Assembly: GCF_026013905.1 (NCBI RefSeq)
Contig: NZ_CP110257.1
Coordinates: forward strand, 2,378,001 to 2,442,000
Length of the DNA: 64,000 bases
Source: Schlegelella aquatica
Lineage (GTDB): Bacteria; Pseudomonadota; Gammaproteobacteria; Burkholderiales; Burkholderiaceae_C
Direction: 5' to 3'
Shown here piece after piece: positions 29,795 through 39,265 of this stretch. Position 1 is the first letter of the stretch. Each line of letters starts with the position of its first letter. A program made the translations under genes and the position numbers. The notes under the pieces were generated by a model. The model searched no databases and had not been told where the DNA came from. It worked only from the letters and a program-made list of their open reading frames with translations.

Positions 29795-30568
29795 ATGCGA
29801 CTGGCCCAGGTGTTGTTTTCCCAAGGATTCGGCACGCGCCGCGAGTGCGAGGCACTGATCCTCGCGGGCGAGGTGCGGCTGGGTGGCCAGGTGTGCGACG
29901 ACCCGGATCGGGAGGTCGATCCCGCGGGGCTGTGCTTCGAAGTGCAAGGCACCCTCTGGCCCTACCACGAGCGCGCCCTCATCGTGTTGCACAAGCCCCT
30001 CGGCTACGAGTGCTCGCGCAAGCCCTCGGCGTGGCCCAGCGTCTTGACGCTCTTGCCCGCGGCGCTGCGCCGCCGCGGCGTGCAGCCGATCGGGCGACTG
30101 GACCAGGACACGACGGGCCTGCTGCTGCTCACCGACGACGGGGCGCTGCTGCACAAGCTCACCTCGCCCAAGCATCACGTGCCCAAGGTCTACGAGGTGC
30201 GCACGGCCCGCCCGGTGACGGACGATCAGGTGCGCGCGCTCCTGGAGGGCGTCGTGCTGCGCGACGACCCCCAGCCCGTGCGTGCGGCGGCCTGCGAGCG
30301 CACCGGCGAGCGCGGGCTGCGGCTCACTCTGACGCAAGGCAAGTACCACCAGGTCCGGCGCATGGTCGCGGCCGTCGGCAACCACGTGGAGGCCTTGCAT
30401 CGCAGCCGCTTCGGCGGACTCGCGCTGCCCGACGACCTGGCGCCGGGGCAATGGCGCTGGCTCGACGGGCCTTGTATCGTGGCCCCCGGGCTGACGCCCA
30501 CCCTGGAGGGCAGTTCTCGGCCCGGCTGCGGGCAGCCGGGCGCCGGGCCTCGCGACATCCTCCGATAA
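29795..30568 (+). CDS. rsuA: 16S rRNA pseudouridine(516) synthase
   Basis: A 257-residue RsuA/RluE-family pseudouridine synthase. An S4-like RNA-binding N-terminus (RLAQVLFSQGFGTRRECEAL) precedes the catalytic motif GRLDQDTTGLLLLT (100-113, catalytic Asp103) and the TLTQGKYHQVRRM segment. The family modifies U516 of 16S rRNA; RluE-type target specificity cannot be excluded. The last ~25 residues (GLTPTLEGSSRPGCG...) are low-complexity and overlap the start of the ribF promoter. No Shine-Dalgarno is evident before the ATG. Confidence 0.88.
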   Translation: MRLAQVLFSQGFGTRRECEALILAGEVRLGGQVCDDPDREVDPAGLCFEVQGTLWPYHERALIVLHKPLGYECSRKPSAWPSVLTLLPAALRRRGVQPIGRLDQDTTGLLLLTDDGALLHKLTSPKHHVPKVYEVRTARPVTDDQVRALLEGVVLRDDPQPVRAAACERTGERGLRLTLTQGKYHQVRRMVAAVGNHVEALHRSRFGGLALPDDLAPGQWRWLDGPCIVAPGLTPTLEGSSRPGCGQPGAGPRDILR

Positions 30569-30569
30569 T
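30564..30569 (+). promoter_or_regulatory. Candidate -10 of ribF, 7 nt before the start codon
   Basis: GATAAT lies exactly seven bases before the ribF ATG (30577), overlapping the last codons of rsuA. Initiation would fall on or next to the A of ATG, giving a leaderless message. No Shine-Dalgarno or good -35 is seen. Confidence 0.4.
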
Positions 30570-30576
30570 CGCCGCC

Positions 30577-31575
30577 ATGCGCGTCTTTCGTGGCTTTCAC
30601 CATGCCGCCCTGGCCCCGGCCTGTGCACTCACCATCGGCAACTTCGACGGAGTGCACCGCGGCCACCAGGCCATGCTGGCCCTGCTGCACAACGAGGCTC
30701 AGCATCGTGGACTGCCGACCTGCGTGCTGACCTTCGAACCGCACCCGCGCGACTTTTTCGCGATGAAGGCGGGCAAGCCGGATCTGGCGCCGGCGCGCAT
30801 CGCGACGCTGCGCGACAAGCTCACCGAACTCGAGCGCGTCGGCGTGGATCAGGTGGTGGTGCTGCCCTTCGACGAACGGCTGTCGAGCCTGTCTGCGCAA
30901 TCGTTCATCGAGGACGTGATCGTGCGCGGCCTGGGTGCGCGGTACGTGCTGGTCGGCGATGACTTCCGCTTCGGCGCCCGGCGGGCCGGCGACTACGCCA
31001 TGCTGGATGCCGCCGGGAGCCGACTGGGCTTCGACGTCGCACGCATGATGAGTTACGAGGTGCACGGCACGCGCGTGTCCAGTTCCGCCGTGCGCGAGGC
31101 GCTGGCCGCGGGCGACATGGCGCACGCCGCGCGTCTGCTCGGCCGGCCGTACAGCATCAGCGGGCACGTGATCCATGGCCGCAAGCTCGGGCGCGAGCTG
31201 GGCTTTCGCACGCTGAACCTCAAGTTCCCGCATCGGCGCGCGGCGGCCAGCGGCATCTTCGTCGTGCAGACGCACGGCCTGGTCGACGAGCCCCTGCCCG
31301 GGGTGGCCAGCCTCGGCGTGCGCCCCACGGTGGAGGACACCGGGCGCATCCTGCTCGAAGTGCTGTGCCTGGACTGGCCCGCATCCCTGGGGCCGGAGGG
31401 GGGCTACGGTAGAATCGTGCGCGTGGAACTGCTGCACAGACTGCGCGACGAGGTCCGCTATGCCGGCCTCGACGCCCTGAAGGACGCGATCCGTCAGGAC
31501 GTCGAACAGGCGCGCGATTACTTCTCCTCCCTGCATCAGCAGACGCGTCGCCAGACCACGCGCGACCGAATTTGA
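30577..31575 (+). CDS. ribF: Bifunctional riboflavin kinase/FAD synthetase
   Basis: A 332-residue enzyme that makes FMN and FAD. The N-terminal FAD-synthetase nucleotidyltransferase domain has [12 protein letters not shown] (19-30), [13 protein letters not shown] and the C-terminal signature [10 protein letters not shown]. The riboflavin-kinase barrel follows with [20 protein letters not shown] and [11 protein letters not shown]. The start at 30577 is homologous. It begins the conserved ribF-ileS-lspA cluster; ileS starts 100 bases after its stop. Confidence 0.95.
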   Translation: MRVFRGFHHAALAPACALTIGNFDGVHRGHQAMLALLHNEAQHRGLPTCVLTFEPHPRDFFAMKAGKPDLAPARIATLRDKLTELERVGVDQVVVLPFDERLSSLSAQSFIEDVIVRGLGARYVLVGDDFRFGARRAGDYAMLDAAGSRLGFDVARMMSYEVHGTRVSSSAVREALAAGDMAHAARLLGRPYSISGHVIHGRKLGRELGFRTLNLKFPHRRAAASGIFVVQTHGLVDEPLPGVASLGVRPTVEDTGRILLEVLCLDWPASLGPEGGYGRIVRVELLHRLRDEVRYAGLDALKDAIRQDVEQARDYFSSLHQQTRRQTTRDRI

Positions 31576-31675
31576 CCTTGTGGGGGTGCCCAGCCCCGAC
31601 ACCTGCCTGTCGCCGCCCGTGCCTCGCATGCACGGTGCCCCGCTTGTACGCGAGCCTACCTTTGCCCCACCGACC

Positions 31676-34516
31676 ATGGCCGACTCGCCCAAAGACTACC
31701 GATCGACGCTGAACCTGCCGGACACCCCCTTCCCGATGCGCGGCGACCTGCCCAAGCGCGAGCCGGGTTGGGTCAAGGAATGGGACGAACAAGGCATCTA
31801 CAAGAAGCTGCGCGACGCGCGCTGCGGGCGCCCGAAGTTCGTGCTGCACGACGGCCCGCCCTACGCCAACGGCAAGATCCACATCGGGCACGCGGTCAAC
31901 AAGGTGCTCAAGGACATGATCGTCAAGGCCCGGCAACTGGCGGGTTACGACGCCATCTACGTGCCGGGCTGGGACTGCCACGGCCTGCCGATCGAGAACC
32001 AGATCGAAAAGACCCACGGCCGGGGCCTCTCGCGCGACGAGGTGCAGGCCAAGAGCCGCGCCTACGCCACGGAGCAGATCGCCCAGCAGATGGCCGACTT
32101 CAAACGCCTGGGCGTGCTGGGCGACTGGAACCATCCGTACCGCACGATGGACTTCGCCAACGAAGCCGACGAGATCCGGGCGCTCAAGCGCATCATGGAG
32201 CGCGGCTTCGTCTACCGCGGCTTGAAGCCCGTGTACTGGTGCTTCGACTGCGGCTCGTCGCTGGCCGAGTTCGAAATCGAGTACGCCGACAAGAAGTCGC
32301 CCACGGTGGACGTGGCGTTCCAGTGCGCCGAGCCGGACCGGCTGGCCGCGGCCTTCGGGCTGTCGAAGCTGGACAAGGACGCCTACGTCCTGATCTGGAC
32401 CACGACGCCCTGGACGATTCCCGCCAACCAGGCGCTCAACCTCAACCCCGAGCTCGAGTACGCGCTGGTGGACACCGAGCGCGGCCTGCTGCTGCTCGCC
32501 CAGGCGCTGGTGGAAAAGTGCCTGGAGCGCTATGGCCTGACGGGCCGGGTGGTCGCGACGACGCGGGGCCAGGCGCTCGAAGGGCTGACGTTCAGGCACC
32601 CGCTCGCGCACGTGCACCCGGGCTATGACCGGCTCTCGCCGGTGTACCTCGCCGACTACGCGACCGCCGAGGACGGCACGGGTATCGTCCACTCCGCGCC
32701 CGCGTACGGCGTGGAGGACTTCAACTCCTGCATCGCCCACGGCCTCAAGTACGAGGACATCCTCAACCCCGTGCAGGGCCACGGCGTGTACGCCGAGGCG
32801 CTGGCGCTGTTCGGCGGGCAGCACATCTGGAAGGCCAACGAGCAGATCATCCAGGCCCTGCGCGAGGCCGGGCGGCTGTTCGCCAGCTCCACGCTGGTGC
32901 ACAGCTACCCGCACTGCTGGCGCCACAAGACGCCGGTGATCTACCGCGCCGCCGCGCAGTGGTTCGTGCGCATGGACGAGGGCGAGGGCGTGTGCACGGT
33001 CGACAAGGCGAAGAAGACGCTGCGCCAGCTTGCGCTGGAGGCGATCGAGCGCACGAGCTTCTATCCGGAAAACGGCAAGGCCCGGCTGCGCGACATGATC
33101 GCGGGCCGTCCCGACTGGTGCATTTCGCGCCAGCGCAACTGGGGCGTGCCGCTGCCCTTCTTCTTGCACAAGGCCACCGGCGAGCTGCACCCCGACACGC
33201 TGGAGCTGATGGAGCGCGCCGCGCAACTCGTCGAGCAAGGCGGCGTGGAGGCCTGGGCGAAGCTCGATCCGCGGGAATGGCTGGGCGACCAGGCGCAGCA
33301 CTACGTCAAGAGCACCGACATCCTGGACGTGTGGTTCGATTCGGGCACGACGCACTTCCACGTGCTCAGGCGCAGCCACGCGGCCGACTCGACCTGGCCG
33401 GCCGACCTGTACCTCGAAGGCCACGACCAGCATCGCGGGTGGTTCCACTCGTCGCTGCTGACCGCGTGCGCGATGTACGACGACGCCCCCTACAAGGGGC
33501 TGCTCACGCACGGTTTCACGGTCGACGGCCAGGGCCGCAAGATGAGCAAGTCGCTCGGCAACGTCGTCGCCCCTCAGGAGGTGAGCGACAAGCTGGGCGC
33601 CGAGATCATCCGCCTGTGGGTGGCTTCGACCGACTATTCCGGTGACCTCGGCATCGACGACAAGATCCTGGCGCGCGTGGTCGATGCCTATCGGCGCATC
33701 CGCAACACGCTGCGCTTCCTGCTGGCCAACACCAGCGACTTCGACCCGCAGAAGGACGCGGTCGCGGCCGCCGAGCTGTTCGAGATCGACCGCTACGCGC
33801 TGGCGCGTGCCAAGCAGCTGCAAGACGAGATCCTCGCCCACTACGAGCGCTACGAGTTCCACCCGGTGGTGGCGAAGTTGCAGGTCTATTGCTCGGAAGA
33901 CCTCGGCGCGTTCTACCTGGACGTGCTGAAGGACCGGCTCTACACCACCGCGCCCCAGTCGCTGGCGCGCCGCTCGGCGCAGACCGCCCTGTGGCAGATC
34001 ACCCACGCGATGCTGCGCTGGATGGCGCCGTTCCTCAGCTTCACCGCCGAGGAAGCGTGGAAGGTCTTCGCGCCGGGGGCCTCGCCTTCGATCTTCACCG
34101 AGACGTACTGGGACTTCGGCGCGACCGACGATGCGCTCTTGCCCAAGTGGGCTCGCATCCTCGCCGCGCGTGACCGGGTGAACAAGGACATCGAGGCCCT
34201 GCGCGCGCAAGGCCAGGTGGGGCCGAACCTGCAAGCCGAGGTGCGGCTCGTCGTGCCGGCCGGCGAGGCCGAGCTGCTTGCGGCGCTGCAAAGCCTGGGC
34301 GAGGATCTGAAGTTCGTCTTCATCACCTCGAAGGCCGAGGCCGTGGCCGGCGCGGGCGATGCCTTGCAGGTCGAGGTGACCCCGGCGACCGCCCCCAAGT
34401 GCGAGCGCTGCTGGCATTACCGTGAGGACGTCGGCTGCGACCCGGCGCACCCCACGATCTGCGGGCGCTGCGTGAGCAACCTGTACGGCAGCGGCGAAGA
34501 CCGCAAGGCGGCGTGA
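31676..34516 (+). CDS. ileS: Isoleucyl-tRNA synthetase
   Basis: A 946-residue class I synthetase. HIGH-type motif [13 protein letters not shown] near residues 62-74, the editing domain in the middle ([14 protein letters not shown]), KMSKSLGN near 622, and a C-terminal zinc finger with CERCWHYRE and [10 protein letters not shown]. This is the bacterial type 1 architecture. The start [20 protein letters not shown] is at 31676; the frame is open to 31580 without homology. The stop overlaps the lspA start by one base (TGATG), so the two are coupled. Confidence 0.97.
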   Translation: MADSPKDYRSTLNLPDTPFPMRGDLPKREPGWVKEWDEQGIYKKLRDARCGRPKFVLHDGPPYANGKIHIGHAVNKVLKDMIVKARQLAGYDAIYVPGWDCHGLPIENQIEKTHGRGLSRDEVQAKSRAYATEQIAQQMADFKRLGVLGDWNHPYRTMDFANEADEIRALKRIMERGFVYRGLKPVYWCFDCGSSLAEFEIEYADKKSPTVDVAFQCAEPDRLAAAFGLSKLDKDAYVLIWTTTPWTIPANQALNLNPELEYALVDTERGLLLLAQALVEKCLERYGLTGRVVATTRGQALEGLTFRHPLAHVHPGYDRLSPVYLADYATAEDGTGIVHSAPAYGVEDFNSCIAHGLKYEDILNPVQGHGVYAEALALFGGQHIWKANEQIIQALREAGRLFASSTLVHSYPHCWRHKTPVIYRAAAQWFVRMDEGEGVCTVDKAKKTLRQLALEAIERTSFYPENGKARLRDMIAGRPDWCISRQRNWGVPLPFFLHKATGELHPDTLELMERAAQLVEQGGVEAWAKLDPREWLGDQAQHYVKSTDILDVWFDSGTTHFHVLRRSHAADSTWPADLYLEGHDQHRGWFHSSLLTACAMYDDAPYKGLLTHGFTVDGQGRKMSKSLGNVVAPQEVSDKLGAEIIRLWVASTDYSGDLGIDDKILARVVDAYRRIRNTLRFLLANTSDFDPQKDAVAAAELFEIDRYALARAKQLQDEILAHYERYEFHPVVAKLQVYCSEDLGAFYLDVLKDRLYTTAPQSLARRSAQTALWQITHAMLRWMAPFLSFTAEEAWKVFAPGASPSIFTETYWDFGATDDALLPKWARILAARDRVNKDIEALRAQGQVGPNLQAEVRLVVPAGEAELLAALQSLGEDLKFVFITSKAEAVAGAGDALQVEVTPATAPKCERCWHYREDVGCDPAHPTICGRCVSNLYGSGEDRKAA

Positions 34517-35028
34517 TGGCAGCGGCAAAGAAGAAGCCCGGCGGCGGCGCGGGCGGTGCTTCGCTGCTGCCGTGGCTGGGCATCGCCGTCGTGGTGATCT
34601 TGCTGGACCAGTTCACCAAGACGCTGATCCTCGGCTACTACCAGCCCGGCCAGAGCACCTACGTCACCTCGTTCTTCAACATCGTGCGGGTGCACAACAC
34701 CGGTGCGGCGTTCTCGTTCCTGGCCGGCGCGAGCGGCTGGCAGCGCTGGTTCTTCATCGGGCTGGGCATCGCCGCGGCGGTGTTCATCATCTACATGCTC
34801 AAGCGGCACGGCTCGCAGCGGCTCTTCGCGTGGGCGCTCGCGCTGATCCTGGGCGGGGCGCTGGGCAACGTGATCGACCGCGCCTTGCATGGCTACGTGG
34901 TGGACTTCCTGGATTTCCACCTGCGCGGCCGGCACTTTCCGGCCTTCAACATCGCCGACAGCGCGATCACCGTCGGGGCCGCGCTGCTGATCCTCGACGA
35001 GCTGCTGCGCGTGCGACGAGGCCGCTGA
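34516..35028 (+). CDS. lspA: Lipoprotein signal peptidase
   Basis: A 170-residue inner-membrane aspartic peptidase with four helices. It removes the signal peptides of prolipoproteins after diacylglyceryl transfer. The catalytic aspartates lie in [18 protein letters not shown] and [27 protein letters not shown] is also conserved. The N-terminal 15 residues are Lys/Gly/Ala-rich. ATG at 34516 overlaps the ileS stop; a GTG one codon earlier is possible. ribF-ileS-lspA is a conserved order. Confidence 0.95.
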   Translation: MAAAKKKPGGGAGGASLLPWLGIAVVVILLDQFTKTLILGYYQPGQSTYVTSFFNIVRVHNTGAAFSFLAGASGWQRWFFIGLGIAAAVFIIYMLKRHGSQRLFAWALALILGGALGNVIDRALHGYVVDFLDFHLRGRHFPAFNIADSAITVGAALLILDELLRVRRGR

Positions 35029-35137
35029 ACGGTGCGTGTCGCAGGCGGGCGGCGGCAGCGAGCCCGCCGCCCGCCTGCGCCGGTCGCGCACCCGCTCGAG
35101 CGCCCCTCAGGCCCGCCAGGCCATCGGCCCCAGCCGA

Positions 35138-35167
35138 TTGACCACGGCACCCGCGCACGCCGAGAAT
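35138..35167 (+). promoter_or_regulatory. Promoter directly before the hybrid kinase gene
   Basis: TTGACC (35138-35143), an 18-base spacer and GAGAAT (35162-35167) form a sigma70-like promoter. The -10 ends five bases before the ATG at 35173, which predicts a leaderless or nearly leaderless transcript. Confidence 0.5.
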
Positions 35168-35172
35168 GCGGC

Positions 35173-36744
35173 ATGGTTGCCCCCTGCTTTCTCGCCGACC
35201 TCCAGGCGCTGCAGGATGCGGCGCTGCCCTTGTGGGTGGCCGCCGGCGTGCCGCCTCGGGGCGTGTGGGCGAATCGGGCCGCGCTGCGCCTGTGGCAAGC
35301 GCCTAATGCGGGCGAACTGCCCGAGCAGGCGTGCATCGGCGGCCCGGGTGCCGGGGCGGCCCCCTCGGGCCCGTCCGAGGGCCCCCAGAGCGTTCCCGCC
35401 GAAGACCACGGCCCCGCCGGCTGCTGGCGCGATCCCGAAGGCCGGTGGTGGCAGCTGCACGACTGCGGAGACGTCTCCCAGGGCGACACCCCGGCGCGGC
35501 TGTGGGCCGCTTTCGACGTCTCGGCCTGGCAGGAGCGGCTGGAGGCGTCCCACCGGGCGCTGGAGTCCGCCCGCCAGAGCAAGTTCGGCTTCCTGGCCCA
35601 CATGAGCCACGAGCTGCGCACGCCACTCAACGGCGTGCTCGGCATGAGCGAGTTGCTGATGCACACGCCGCTGTCGCCCAACCAGCGCGAATTCGTCGAA
35701 CTGGTGCATGCCTCGGGCCGCGCGCTGCTGTGCATCGTCAACGACATCCTGGACTACGCGAAGATCGAAGCGCACCGCCTCGTGCCGGAGCGCCGGGAGT
35801 TCGATCTTCAGGAGGTGCTGGACGACGCCTTGCAGCCGTTCCACGCCCAGGCGCGGCAGAAGGGCGTCCGGCTCGTGCTGGACGCGGCCTCGGGGTTGCC
35901 CCCACGCCTGCTCGGGGACCCGCAGCGCATCCGGCGTGTGCTGTCCAATCTGGTCGCTCACGCGCTGGCCCGGACGGCCGTCGGCGAAGTGCGCATCACC
36001 GCCCAGTGGGACGCGGCGCCCGGCTCGCGCGCGCCACGGGGCGCCTCCCCCCCGGCGCTCGTCGTGACGGTCGCCGACACGGGGGCCGGCATGACGAGCG
36101 AGGAATGCCAGGCGATCTTCGAACCTTTTGCCGGGCCGCTGCCGGCGGGCGCCGCCGGGCGCCGGCCGACCGGCTCGGGCCTGGGGTTGGCGATCGTGGG
36201 CCGGTTGGTGGAACTGATGGGCGGGCGGATCGAGGTCGAGAGCGCGCCCGGCTACGGCAGCACCTTCCGATGCACGCTGCCGTGCGAAGCGGGGCCCACG
36301 GCGGCGTCGCCGTCGGCCGCCGCGCCCACCGGCCCGCAGGCCTGGCCGCAACTGCGCGGCAAGCGCGTCCTGCTGGCCGAGGACAACCCGCTGAACCAGA
36401 TGCTGACCGTCGCCATGGTCGAGGCGCTGGGGGCGGAATGCATCGTCGTGAGCAACGGTCAGGAGGCGCTGGAGCGTGTGGCCGCCGGCGGCCTGGATGT
36501 CGTCCTGATGGACGTGCAGATGCCCGTGATGGGAGGGCTGGAGGCGACCGAGGCGATCCGCCGGCACGAAGCCGCCACGCCGGGCGCGCCCCGGCTGCCG
36601 ATCATCGCGATGACCGCCCATGCCATGCAGGATGACCGGGCCCGTTGCCTGGCGGCCGGTATGGACGGGTACCTCGCCAAGCCGGTCGGGCTCCAGGCAC
36701 TGGCCGAAGCGCTCGCGGACGCGCTTCGATTGCGCCAGCCCTGA
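35173..36744 (+). CDS. Soluble PAS hybrid histidine kinase with fused receiver domain
   Basis: A 523-residue protein without membrane helices. Order: PAS-like sensor (about 10-120), HisKA with phospho-acceptor His146 in FLAHMSHELRTPLN, HATPase (245-370) with G1 box ADTGAGM (301-307) and G2 box GSGLGLA (334-340), then a receiver domain (397-520) with acidic pair AEDN, phospho-acceptor Asp447 in LMDVQMP and Lys503. The N-box reads LSNLVAHALART: the asparagine normally needed for Mg-ATP binding is His263 and the following Lys-Phe is lost. Kinase activity may therefore be reduced or absent. No cognate regulator gene is adjacent. The ATG at 35173 has no Shine-Dalgarno. Confidence 0.88.
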   Translation: MVAPCFLADLQALQDAALPLWVAAGVPPRGVWANRAALRLWQAPNAGELPEQACIGGPGAGAAPSGPSEGPQSVPAEDHGPAGCWRDPEGRWWQLHDCGDVSQGDTPARLWAAFDVSAWQERLEASHRALESARQSKFGFLAHMSHELRTPLNGVLGMSELLMHTPLSPNQREFVELVHASGRALLCIVNDILDYAKIEAHRLVPERREFDLQEVLDDALQPFHAQARQKGVRLVLDAASGLPPRLLGDPQRIRRVLSNLVAHALARTAVGEVRITAQWDAAPGSRAPRGASPPALVVTVADTGAGMTSEECQAIFEPFAGPLPAGAAGRRPTGSGLGLAIVGRLVELMGGRIEVESAPGYGSTFRCTLPCEAGPTAASPSAAAPTGPQAWPQLRGKRVLLAEDNPLNQMLTVAMVEALGAECIVVSNGQEALERVAAGGLDVVLMDVQMPVMGGLEATEAIRRHEAATPGAPRLPIIAMTAHAMQDDRARCLAAGMDGYLAKPVGLQALAEALADALRLRQP

Positions 36745-36777
36745 TGCGCCCCGGCAGCGCCGGCGCCCGCGCTCACC

Positions 36778-37761
36778 TCACGGCAGCAGAACGCTGCAGC
36801 CGGTGGTGGCGCGGCTTTCCAGGTCGCGGTGGGCTTGCGCGGCATCGCGCAGCGGGTAGCGATGGCCGACGGGGATGCGGACCTGGCCGCTCGTCACCAT
36901 CGAGAAGAGGTCGTCGGCCATCGCCTGGGTGGCTTCGCGCGTCGCGATGTGCGTGAAGATCGTCGGCCGGGTCACGTACAGCGAGCCTTTGGCTGCCAAC
37001 GTGCTGACGCTGAAGGGCGGTACCGGCCCCGACGCGTTGCCGAAGCTCACCATGAGGCCGAAGGGCTGCAGGCTGTCGAGCGACCCGTCCCAGGTGTCCT
37101 TGCCCACCGAGTCGTAGACCACCTTCACGCCGCGCCCACCCGTGATCTCCTTGACGCGTTCGACGAAGTTCTCGCGGCGGTAGTTGATGACGTGCGCCGC
37201 GCCGTGCTGGCGGGCCAGCTCGCACTTCTCGTCGGAGCCCGCGGTGCCGATCAGTTGCAGCCCCATCGCCTTCGCCCACTGGCATGCGATCAGGCCGACC
37301 CCACCCGCCGCGGCATGGAAGAGCACGAAGTCACCGGGCTGCAACCCGCCCTGGGGCTGGGTCTTGCGCAGCAGGTACTGCACGGTCAGGCCCTTGAGCA
37401 TCATCGCCGCGCCCTGCTCGAAGGAAATGCTCTGCGGCAGGCGCACCACGCACTTGGCGGGCATGACACGCACTTCGGCATAGGCGCCCGGCGGCTGGCT
37501 GGCGTAGGCGACGCGGTCGCCGACGCGCAGGTGCGCGACGCCCTCGCCCACCGCCTCGACCACGCCGGCGCCTTCCATCCCGAGGACCATCGGCAGCGGG
37601 TTGGCGTACAACCCGATGCGCTGGTAGATGTCGATGAAGTTGACGCCGCAAGCGTGGTGGCGGATGCGGACCTCCCCGGGGCCTGGGGCGCCGACGGCGA
37701 CCTCCACGCATTGCAGGACTTCTGGACCGCCGAACTGCTGGATCTGGATGGCCAAAGGCAT
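36778..37761 (-). CDS. Quinone oxidoreductase (zeta-crystallin type)
   Basis: A 327-residue medium-chain dehydrogenase/reductase without zinc ligands, of the NADPH:quinone reductase (QorA) type. It has GVNFIDIYQRIGLY near 39-52, the nucleotide-binding loop FHAAAGGVGLIACQWAKAMG, and VVYDSVGKDTWDGSL. It reduces quinones by one or two electrons with NADPH. The start at 37761 has CGGAG seven to eleven bases upstream; the frame is open upstream without homology. It converges with the hybrid kinase gene (33-base gap). Confidence 0.9.
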   Translation of the reverse strand: MPLAIQIQQFGGPEVLQCVEVAVGAPGPGEVRIRHHACGVNFIDIYQRIGLYANPLPMVLGMEGAGVVEAVGEGVAHLRVGDRVAYASQPPGAYAEVRVMPAKCVVRLPQSISFEQGAAMMLKGLTVQYLLRKTQPQGGLQPGDFVLFHAAAGGVGLIACQWAKAMGLQLIGTAGSDEKCELARQHGAAHVINYRRENFVERVKEITGGRGVKVVYDSVGKDTWDGSLDSLQPFGLMVSFGNASGPVPPFSVSTLAAKGSLYVTRPTIFTHIATREATQAMADDLFSMVTSGQVRIPVGHRYPLRDAAQAHRDLESRATTGCSVLLP

Positions 37762-37986
37762 GAAACTGCTCCGTTGTGGATTCGATGGCGGCGGGCGGGT
37801 GCCCGCCTGGGTCACGCGCGGCAGGACCGGGTGTTCGTCGAGGCCGTTCCCGCGCTGCTCTGCGAGAGGCGAAGATACGACGAATGACGGCGGCGTGCAG
37901 AAGGCGCGCGGCCGCGAGACCGGCGATGCCGGCCCCGAGCGCGAGGGCCTTGACGCACGATAAGACGAAACTGGGGAGAGTCCCGG

Positions 37987-38015
37987 TTGGGCGGGCCCGC
38001 CGACCTCGGTACAAC
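37987..38015 (+). promoter_or_regulatory. Promoter directly before the DUF2189 gene
   Basis: TTGGGC (37987-37992), a 17-base spacer and TACAAC (38010-38015) lie with the -10 ending six bases before the ATG at 38022. No Shine-Dalgarno is present, which predicts a leaderless transcript. Confidence 0.5.
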
Positions 38016-38021
38016 GGCAGT

Positions 38022-38888
38022 ATGGACACCCTCCCCGCCGCGCCCGACGCGCCCCCTGCCAGCACGGGCCCTTGCAACGAAGCACCGTCGTCGCCACGCG
38101 ACGGCGACACGCCTTCTGCCCGGCGCAGCGCCCTCGACATCCCGCTGGCGCGGCTCAGGGTGTCGGACCCGTTGCGCTGGCTCGCGGCCGGCTGGCGCGA
38201 CTTCCTGCGCTGCCCCGGCCTCGGGCTCTTCTACGGCGGCTGCTTCGCAGCGATGGGATGGGCGCTGCTCGCCGTGTTCCGCCACGCTCCCGCGTGGACG
38301 CTCGCCTTGAGCGCGGGCTTCCTGCTGATGGGGCCGTTCCTGTGCCTGGGGCTTTACGAGGCCAGCCGTCGCCTCGAGGAAGGCCGGGAGCCCGACCTCG
38401 GCGACTCGCTGTTCGTCTGGCAGCAGAGCCTCGGCGCGATGGCGATCTTCGGTGGGGTGTTGCTCATCCTCGAGATGCTGTGGGGCCGGGCCTCGCTCGT
38501 GGTGTTCGCCGTCAGCTTCGATGGGATGCCGGACTTCCGGGGCTCGCTCGCGCAGTTGCTCGCGTTCGACAACCTCCCGTTCATCGTGGCCTACGTGGCC
38601 GTGGGCGGTGTGTTCGCGGGCCTCATCTATGCGGTGAGCGTCGTCTCGCTGCCGATGATCCTCGACCGGCAGGTCGACGCCATCACGGCCGGCCTCACGA
38701 GCCTGCGCCTCGTGCTGGGCCAGCCCGCGGTGATGTTGTGGTGGGGCGCCTGCATCACCGTGCTCGTCGTGCTGGCGTTGCTGCCGTGGTTTCTGGGCTT
38801 GCTGGTGGTCGGGCCGGTGCTCGGGCACGCCTCGTGGCACGCCTACCGCGCGGCGGTGCCGCGCGAAGCCGCCGCGCCCTCGACCTGA
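38022..38888 (+). CDS. DUF2189 membrane protein
   Basis: A 288-residue protein of the DUF2189 family with about six hydrophobic helices after a Pro/Ala-rich N-terminal stretch. The family core includes WLAAGWRDFLRCPGLGLFYG and the LLMGPFLCLGLYEASRRLEEG segment. Function is unknown; members often lie near respiratory genes, but none are adjacent here. It is followed at 61 bases by the small DUF2007 gene on the same strand. Confidence 0.85.
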   Translation: MDTLPAAPDAPPASTGPCNEAPSSPRDGDTPSARRSALDIPLARLRVSDPLRWLAAGWRDFLRCPGLGLFYGGCFAAMGWALLAVFRHAPAWTLALSAGFLLMGPFLCLGLYEASRRLEEGREPDLGDSLFVWQQSLGAMAIFGGVLLILEMLWGRASLVVFAVSFDGMPDFRGSLAQLLAFDNLPFIVAYVAVGGVFAGLIYAVSVVSLPMILDRQVDAITAGLTSLRLVLGQPAVMLWWGACITVLVVLALLPWFLGLLVVGPVLGHASWHAYRAAVPREAAAPST

Positions 38889-38936
38889 GCCGCCGGCCTC
38901 GGCCGCTGCTGCGCGCTGCTCGGCGCAGGACACCGG

Positions 38937-38942
38937 TACCAT
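38937..38942 (+). promoter_or_regulatory. Candidate -10 of the DUF2007 gene, 7 nt before the start
   Basis: TACCAT ends seven bases before the ATG at 38950, with no Shine-Dalgarno in between and no clear -35. It belongs to the group of start-adjacent -10 boxes in this window. Confidence 0.35.
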
Positions 38943-38949
38943 CGTCGCC

Positions 38950-39258
38950 ATGCAGCGACTGATCCAGGCGCCCAACCTCGCGCTCGCCACGCTGTGGTGC
39001 GACTGGCTCGTGCAGGCCGGCATCGCGGCCAGCGTGCAGCGCGCCTATGCGAGCAGCATCGCGGGCGAGATCCCGCCGGATCAGGCGCTGCCAGAAGTGT
39101 GGATCGAGGACGACGAGCGCCTCGACGAGGCGCAACGGTTGCTCGATCTGCTGCGCCGGCCCCGACATGTCGTCTGGATCTGCCCGCGATGCGGCGAGCG
39201 CATCGAGGGCCCCTTCGAGCAGTGCTGGCGCTGCGGCGCTAACATGGCGGACCGCTGA
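38950..39258 (+). CDS. DUF2007 putative signal-transducing protein with zinc ribbon
   Basis: A 102-residue small protein. The N-terminal 70 residues (LIQAPNLALATLWCDWLVQAGI, then VWIEDDERLDEAQRLL) match the DUF2007 ferredoxin-like fold, sometimes called a putative signal transducer. The C-terminus is a zinc ribbon with CPRCGERI and CWRCGANM. Its function is not known. The EamA transporter gene begins 7 bases after its stop, so the two are cotranscribed. Confidence 0.82.
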   Translation: MQRLIQAPNLALATLWCDWLVQAGIAASVQRAYASSIAGEIPPDQALPEVWIEDDERLDEAQRLLDLLRRPRHVVWICPRCGERIEGPFEQCWRCGANMADR

Positions 39259-39265
39259 AGTCCGC

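Noticed and set aside
31220..34528. 1102-codon open frame antisense to ileS
   Set aside because: High-GC shadow of a highly conserved gene; low-complexity Arg/His/Gln-rich translation with no recognisable domain.
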